This document shows positions 22,486-26,195 of a stretch of DNA of 26,195 nt, one piece after another (within the stretch, counting starts at the first letter, position 1; each line of letters begins with the position of its first letter). The translations under genes and the position numbers were made by a program. The stretch is from DATJSN01 sp035504095 (lineage in GTDB: Bacteria > Planctomycetota > Phycisphaerae > WQYP01): contig DATJSN010000095.1 in the NCBI GenBank assembly GCA_035504095.1, forward strand, positions 1 to 26,195. The letters are read 5' to 3'. The notes beneath the pieces were generated by a model. It searched no databases, was not told where the DNA came from, and was given only the letters and a program-made list of their open reading frames with translations.

Positions 22486-24087
22486 TTAGTGCGCTGTTTG
22501 ATTCAGCGAAAGCGGAGCCTGCGGCAGAAAATGGATCGCCTGGGCATATACCGGAGGATTAAGATAATAACCGACGCGTATCGTGTAATTCAGGCGGTCG
22601 GCTACATACAGGTGCAAATCCATTTTTTGAGCCGCGGCAAGCGTCTGTTGTTCCAGATTTTTATTGAAACTGTAGCCAAAATCCATCACCCACAAATCGC
22701 CGGCGATTTTGAGGCCGGCGGCGTCAAACTTGCCGTCAGTGCGATAAGGATGGCGTTGGGTAATCAGATTCCATTGAATCTCTGAAGCATATTTATAAGG
22801 CTTTTCGTCGATGACGATTTGGGTGTCTGGTCCGGCGTTTTTAAATACCGCATTCACCAGATTGCGGACTATTTGGGGGCCGGGGCTTATATAGGGATGT
22901 TTAAAATCCAGCGGGATGCAAACTAAAACGAATACAACAAAGCCGGCGCATATCCACGAAATTGCCGCGCGCCATATCCATATTGGGTTGCGCCGTACCC
23001 ACATTGATCTGGAATTTCGCACGAACCATGCGACTAATGTGACCACGCCAAGAGCCCAAAGCAAGGCGATCGATGGGACCAGGTGTTGCTCCACGCGCCC
23101 TTTAAAACCATAGGGATAAAGGTGAAAAATGGCGGCGATAAAAGTCAGAATAAATGGCCCGGCCAGAAGCGCCAAAACGGCAAAACGGCGTTTGATGGCC
23201 AGTCGCCAGGCGCCCAGGACGCACAACGGCGTAATAATAAAAGCGGTTCCCGCACCGCCGCCTAACGGATAATTCATCATGTTCGAAAAATGCACCTCAA
23301 TCAGCCACCATAGAACGCCAATATTTCGTGGTGGAAAACTCTCCCGCCAATACTGCTCCATGGCGGTATGGGCGGCATTCATCTGGGTGCGGGAAATGGT
23401 GAAGAAAATTATTACAAAGGCGGCAATACTTAAGATTCCAAAGACACAATAAAGAATCCGCTCGCGCCGCCCGGCTTTCAAAATCATCCCGGGCAAAAGA
23501 CTCAAACCTACGCTGGCCAGAACGAAAATACTCGGATACGAGAATGCAATTGCCGGCACACAAATTAGTATAAGTCCAAGCAAAGCGCGCCAATCCGCGG
23601 GCTTGCGGATAGCCGATAGCCCTAACTCGACCAGGCAAAGACTTGTCAAAAAATCGATCGAGTAGGGCTTAAAGTCCGTCGAATAACGCGCGGTTTCCAA
23701 GGAACAGGCAACCAGGGCAGTTGCCAAAAGCGCGACGCGCTTGCCGCTAAAGTGCCGGGCAACCGGCCAGGTTAAAAAAATGGCGCATATCCCGGCCATC
23801 AGGGGGACGAACCGCAAAACCATCGGGCTGGTCCCAAACGTGTTAAAAAGCAGTTTGGAAAGCCACAGAAAGCCGATGGGGCATACCTGGTCGATCTGCA
23901 GCGGACCGGTGAGTTGAACGTAGGACTTTCTGAGGATATTTACACCCAGTGAAGCTTCATCACCCCAGACGGGAAAGCAGAGCAGGTAATCAATGATCCG
24001 CCAGAGAACGCCTGCGAAAATAACGGCGAAGAGCCACAGCCTCCATCGCAGCCAGATTGGCGGAGCGGTGGTTTCGGTTTGCTGCAC
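22486..24087 (-). CDS. Membrane GT-C type glycosyltransferase (PMT/ArnT-like, family 39/83-like)
   Basis: This 533-residue minus-strand protein starts at GTG 24087 with GAGGA five bases upstream. It has around ten to eleven transmembrane segments. The first extracytoplasmic loop carries VWGDEASLGVNI (D43-E44), the acidic motif that marks GT-C enzymes using polyprenyl-phosphate sugars, and the RYSTDFKPYSIDF loop follows. The C-terminal part (about residues 420-533) is a soluble periplasmic region. It should transfer sugars to envelope lipids, proteins or polysaccharide on the outer face of the cytoplasmic membrane. It stands alone, divergent from the PEP-CTERM gene. Exact family and acceptor are unknown. 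Confidence 0.82.
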   Translation of the reverse strand: MQQTETTAPPIWLRWRLWLFAVIFAGVLWRIIDYLLCFPVWGDEASLGVNILRKSYVQLTGPLQIDQVCPIGFLWLSKLLFNTFGTSPMVLRFVPLMAGICAIFLTWPVARHFSGKRVALLATALVACSLETARYSTDFKPYSIDFLTSLCLVELGLSAIRKPADWRALLGLILICVPAIAFSYPSIFVLASVGLSLLPGMILKAGRRERILYCVFGILSIAAFVIIFFTISRTQMNAAHTAMEQYWRESFPPRNIGVLWWLIEVHFSNMMNYPLGGGAGTAFIITPLCVLGAWRLAIKRRFAVLALLAGPFILTFIAAIFHLYPYGFKGRVEQHLVPSIALLWALGVVTLVAWFVRNSRSMWVRRNPIWIWRAAISWICAGFVVFVLVCIPLDFKHPYISPGPQIVRNLVNAVFKNAGPDTQIVIDEKPYKYASEIQWNLITQRHPYRTDGKFDAAGLKIAGDLWVMDFGYSFNKNLEQQTLAAAQKMDLHLYVADRLNYTIRVGYYLNPPVYAQAIHFLPQAPLSLNQTAH

Positions 24088-24263
24088 GATTTCCTCAGGC
24101 TGTAAGAATGTTTATAGAAAGCGGGCGATGGGACTGATACCCACAACAGCCAGCCTGAAAGATTGGCAAATTCGCATAAAAAATCCGAGAAATCAAGCCT
24201 CTCTATCTAAAAGCGCAGCATGAAGAGTCTCTCACGGTGTACAAAAGGGACAAAAGTCTCTTA

Positions 24264-24291
24264 TTGTGAACATATTCCAATAAAATATAAA
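24264..24291 (+). promoter_or_regulatory. Candidate promoter of the PEP-CTERM gene
   Basis: TTGTGA (24264-24269) and TATAAA (24286-24291), with a 16-bp spacer in an AT-rich stretch, form a plausible sigma70-type promoter about 190 bp before the ATG. The predicted long leader carries two inverted repeats. Confidence 0.45.
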
Positions 24292-24349
24292 TTAATACAT
24301 TTTTTTCTTGCGTTTTATCAGAACCGGACTAGACTCCTTTCATCTTTCT

Positions 24350-24417
24350 CCAAACATATCAGTACGTTTGGTTGATACGAGAAACGGGAGTGACGTGCTT
24401 GAATTCTTAAAGCACGT
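24350..24417 (+). promoter_or_regulatory. Two inverted repeats in the leader of the PEP-CTERM gene
   Basis: CCAAAC (24350-24355) pairs with GTTTGG (24366-24371). ACGTGCTT (24393-24400) pairs perfectly with AAGCACGT (24410-24417) across nine bases. They may be operators or RNA hairpins in a structured 5' leader. No U-tract follows either, so they are not terminators. Confidence 0.5.
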
Positions 24418-24481
24418 TGGTAGTTAGAACTAGGTAAAATCAGAAAATTTTAAAAACCTTCTTTTAGAGAGGAGTTCCGCA

Positions 24482-25402
24482 ATGAGCATGAGATCACGCA
24501 CACTACTTCTGTCCGCTGCGGGTGCAATAGCCGCGAGTTTTGCCTGCTTGGCGCCTGTCCAGGCGGGTGCTGTTGGTGCGGGTCCGCCAGTCGCGCAAGC
24601 TACTTCTACCAACAACACCGATCCAAATAATACCTGGACGTCAACCCTGATTGCCGCCGTGCCGAACAATATGGGTGTTTTACCATCACCGACGGCTACA
24701 GGCCCGATCAGCATAGCCGCCGGCGGCTGCCCATGGGTCGTAAATGGTTTGGCATCAGCAGGTTTCACAGCAGCCAATAACTGGACCATCAACTATTTGC
24801 CCATGTCGGCTAAAGCTCTTACAGCCGTCTATTACGGCGCCTGGACCGCGCCATTTCCCAAAGTGAATCTGCCTGATGGGGGCTATTACAAAGCAATTGG
24901 CAGCGATCCAGATGCCGGCGGCGCAACGTTCGAGGCGCAAAATAACCTGGGGGCTGCTGGTTCAGCGGCTTATGGCTATATCCAGGCGATTCTTACCAAT
25001 GACCCGCTCAATGCCAATGTTGTTGCCACCGCTTACAATGCCAGCGGTACCTACGGCAACGGTTTTTATGAATATCTCGATAACCGAAGAAGCTCTACCA
25101 ACCCCAATTATCAGTCTGCCCAAGGCGACCAATATTTAGCTGACCAACCGGGACGCGCCTTAGCTTCTTTCCCCGGAGGTGTGACTCAATATCCGAATGG
25201 TATTATCTGGGAAGCCCAGACCTTTATAGATCAGGTTACTCCGGCCGCCATGGGTGGCGGCGGCACCATCAATATTTATGGCACCGGATTATGGTGGGGC
25301 TTTCAGCTCACACAGGTTCCGGAACCCGCACCGTTTGCTTTCCTGCTGCTGGGATTGACGGGCATGGTACTGCGCCGGCGGCAACGCCCGCCCGTTGTTT
25401 AA
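24482..25402 (+). CDS. PEP-CTERM sorting-domain secreted protein
   Basis: This 306-residue protein starts at ATG 24482 behind GAGAGGAG. A signal peptide of about 29 residues (LLLSAAGAIAASFACLAPVQA-G) is followed by a Gly/Ala/Asn-rich, aromatic-dotted body of about 245 residues with no recognised enzyme motif. The C-terminus is a classical PEP-CTERM tripartite signal: VPEP at residues 279-282, a hydrophobic helix (FAFLLLGLTGMVL) and the basic end RRRQR. Proteins with this tag are processed by exosortase and usually associated with extracellular polysaccharide or biofilm matrix. No exosortase is in the window. Only cysteines C20 in the signal and C83 in the GGCPW segment are noted, so it is not disulfide-rich. 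Confidence 0.9.
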   Translation: MSMRSRTLLLSAAGAIAASFACLAPVQAGAVGAGPPVAQATSTNNTDPNNTWTSTLIAAVPNNMGVLPSPTATGPISIAAGGCPWVVNGLASAGFTAANNWTINYLPMSAKALTAVYYGAWTAPFPKVNLPDGGYYKAIGSDPDAGGATFEAQNNLGAAGSAAYGYIQAILTNDPLNANVVATAYNASGTYGNGFYEYLDNRRSSTNPNYQSAQGDQYLADQPGRALASFPGGVTQYPNGIIWEAQTFIDQVTPAAMGGGGTINIYGTGLWWGFQLTQVPEPAPFAFLLLGLTGMVLRRRQRPPVV

Positions 25403-25440
25403 GCGGAAAAATCTCCATAATTTGCTCACATAGGAACAAC

Positions 25441-25470
25441 ATCAGCGGACCAAAAGTCCGCTGATTTTTT
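25441..25470 (+). terminator. Intrinsic terminator of the PEP-CTERM gene
   Basis: ATCAGCGGAC (25441-25450) and GTCCGCTGAT (25456-25465) form a perfect 10-bp stem with loop CAAAA, followed by a T-run to 25470. Confidence 0.93.
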
Positions 25471-25500
25471 GAATAGATCAGAACAACACGACGAGTTTTT

Positions 25501-25530
25501 GTAACCACTGATTACACGGATTGCACGGCT
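25501..25530. repeat. Interspersed repeat, copy 6 (short)
   Basis: 'gtaaccactgattacacggattgcacgg' is a short member of the ACCAC/ACACGG repeat family, between the terminator and the tRNA gene. Confidence 0.4.
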
Positions 25531-25548
25531 GAATTTGCCGCGAAAAAC

Positions 25549-25621
25549 TACCCCCGACGGGATTCGAACCCGTGTATTCAGACTGAGAATCTGATGTCCT
25601 GGGCCTCTAGACGACGGGGGC
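25549..25621 (-). tRNA. tRNA-Glu (anticodon CTC)
   Basis: On the minus strand a complete 73-nt cloverleaf is readable. Acceptor GCCCCCG pairs with CGGGGGT (G-U at the end pair). The D-arm lies in GTCTAGAGGCCCAGGAC, typical of bacterial tRNA-Glu. The anticodon stem TCAGA/TCTGA closes loop TTCTCAG with anticodon CTC, and the T-arm is ACGGG-TTCGAAT-CCCGT. The discriminator base is A and no CCA is encoded. A T-run follows on the minus strand (from about 25547), which could terminate it. A MITE-like element begins four bases upstream of its 5' end. Confidence 0.95.
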
Positions 25622-25624
25622 GTC

Positions 25625-25900
25625 AGAACCTGTTTCATAATCAAACGAGGTCGCGACGTCAGCTGCCTGGCCTCGAGCCAAGGAGCACCGACGAAGCCCT
25701 TATTAAAAATACAACGAGGAGGTGCGACGCCGGATTCGGGGTCAGGAAGCCTCGTCCCGAAGGGTTTGGTTCCCAAATAGCCATCTGCGGCGTCATCGCT
25801 CCTCGCCATATTTTATTTCTAATATTCACTTGTCGCTCTTCCTTGCATTTGTCCACTTGGAAGCCAAACGCGGCTCTCGCTGGGTTATGAAGCATGTTCT
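25625..25900. mobile_element. MITE-like element with 18-bp terminal inverted repeats
   Basis: The left end AGAACCTGTTTCATAATC (25625-25642) and the right end GGTTATGAAGCATGTTCT (25883-25900) are inverted repeats matching at 15 of 18 positions, with more partial matching further in (CGAG). The 276-bp interior has no convincing gene. Ends of this style, GAACxTGTTTCA, recall IS5-like transposon termini, but I cannot verify that. No clear target duplication is visible (left flank CGTC, right flank AAGTT). It abuts the tRNA-Glu gene and would separate it from its original promoter region. Confidence 0.6.
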
Positions 25901-25959
25901 AAGTTAATGAATGTATGATCAGCTCACGGGCAAGTCAAACTATGCGGGTATCCTCAGAT

Positions 25960-26056
25960 TTCGCGGCTCGACTGCCTTCGGCTCTGAGGCTTAGGCTCGA
26001 AGAGAGCTCGCCGAAGTCAGATGAACGCTTTTTTTGCCATAGAGATCACAGAGGTC
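25960..26056. repeat. Interspersed repeat, copy 7, with inverted copy of the 44-bp module
   Basis: Bases 25967-26010 are the reverse complement of 20860-20903 with a single difference. They are followed by 'gaacgc', a seven-T run and 'catagagatcacagagg', the common CACAGAG word. The repeat seems to be cut at its right side by the insertion sequence that begins near 26057. Confidence 0.65.
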
Positions 26057-26195
26057 GGGACTGTTGCCCAAATCACCAAAAGGCGCTAAAAATAACATTA
26101 ATCGATTGCATGGAGGCACATACTTATGATGGGTAGACAGAATAAGAAGGGTCCCAAGCTGTTTTACGTTGGCGTAGACATTGAAGAACGTATTC
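26057..26195 (+). mobile_element. Left end of a probable insertion sequence (continues past the window)
   Basis: GGGACTGTTGCCCAAATC (26057-26074) resembles common transposon terminal repeats (GGGACTGTTG...). It lies directly after a CACAGAG repeat word and before the start of a probable transposase gene. The right end is outside the window, so the element cannot be confirmed. Confidence 0.4.
26126..26195 (+). CDS. Probable transposase, N-terminal fragment (runs off the window)
   Basis: Two adjacent ATGs (26126, 26129) are preceded by GGAGG nine bases upstream. The 23 visible residues include KGPKLFYVGVDIEERI. This pattern (basic start, then KLFY...D-E-R-I) resembles the beginning of IS1182/IS5-type transposases, in which a DHPLR motif usually follows; that would lie beyond the window. 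The identification rests on few residues plus the terminal-repeat-like sequence just upstream. Confidence 0.45.
   Translation, partial: MMGRQNKKGPKLFYVGVDIEERI

Noticed and set aside
25549..25621. Integration site (att) with an adjacent genomic island at tRNA-Glu
   Set aside because: No integrase gene and no duplicated tRNA 3' end in the window; the adjoining element has terminal inverted repeats rather than att repeats and lies at the 5' side.
25594..25907. Frames on both strands inside the MITE-like element
   Set aside because: They overlap the tRNA or the terminal repeats, have no ribosome-binding site and show no domain.

Overview
This window looks like a chromosomal segment of a Planctomycetota-type bacterium. 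Phycisphaerae-like is my best guess; a Verrucomicrobiota relative is the main alternative. The case is inference from several features together: a leucine-rich-repeat protein of the TDAGLK type, a PEP-CTERM secreted protein, WxxGxW-repeat lipoproteins, a dcw cluster cut down to mraZ-rsmH-LysM, and many interspersed intergenic repeats built from CACAGAG/ACCACAACG words. No rRNA or taxonomic marker is present to prove it.

Layout. 1-1730: repeats and an exported LRR protein. 1731-6003: an MDR-family oxidoreductase, a yeast-type (FCY1-like) cytosine deaminase, a small Cys-rich protein and a large secreted glycosidase-like protein with a discoidin-like insert. 6004-9196: a 144-bp inverted-repeat-bounded element, a secreted/membrane-anchored protein, an IspD homologue that has lost most active-site residues, and a GT4 glycosyltransferase. 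9197-12248: mraZ, a 389-bp highly structured spacer ending in a terminator-like hairpin, rsmH, and a double-LysM membrane protein. 12249-18320: a complete tripartite RND efflux operon (OMF-MFP-RND) behind a recognisable promoter/operator region. 18321-19698: hpf-ptsN-ptsH (ribosome hibernation plus PTS regulators), closed by a bidirectional terminator. 19735-20435 (minus): two WxxGxW lipoproteins. 20436-22485: small hypothetical proteins, a YdeI/DUF1801-type protein and repeat-rich DNA with a possible leaderless 32-codon gene. 22486-24087 (minus): a GT-C type membrane glycosyltransferase. 24088-25470: a PEP-CTERM protein with a long structured leader and a strong terminator. 25549-26195: tRNA-Glu(CTC), a MITE-like element abutting the tRNA, more repeats, and the start of a probable insertion sequence.

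How the parts fit. Much of the content concerns the envelope: efflux, LysM, GT4/GT-C glycosyltransferases, PEP-CTERM, lipoproteins and a secreted glycosidase. Two housekeeping control modules (mraZ-rsmH and hpf-ptsN-ptsH) are also present. I see no phage, CRISPR or obvious defence system. The least explained material is the set of repeat families, the mraZ-rsmH spacer and the degenerate IspD.
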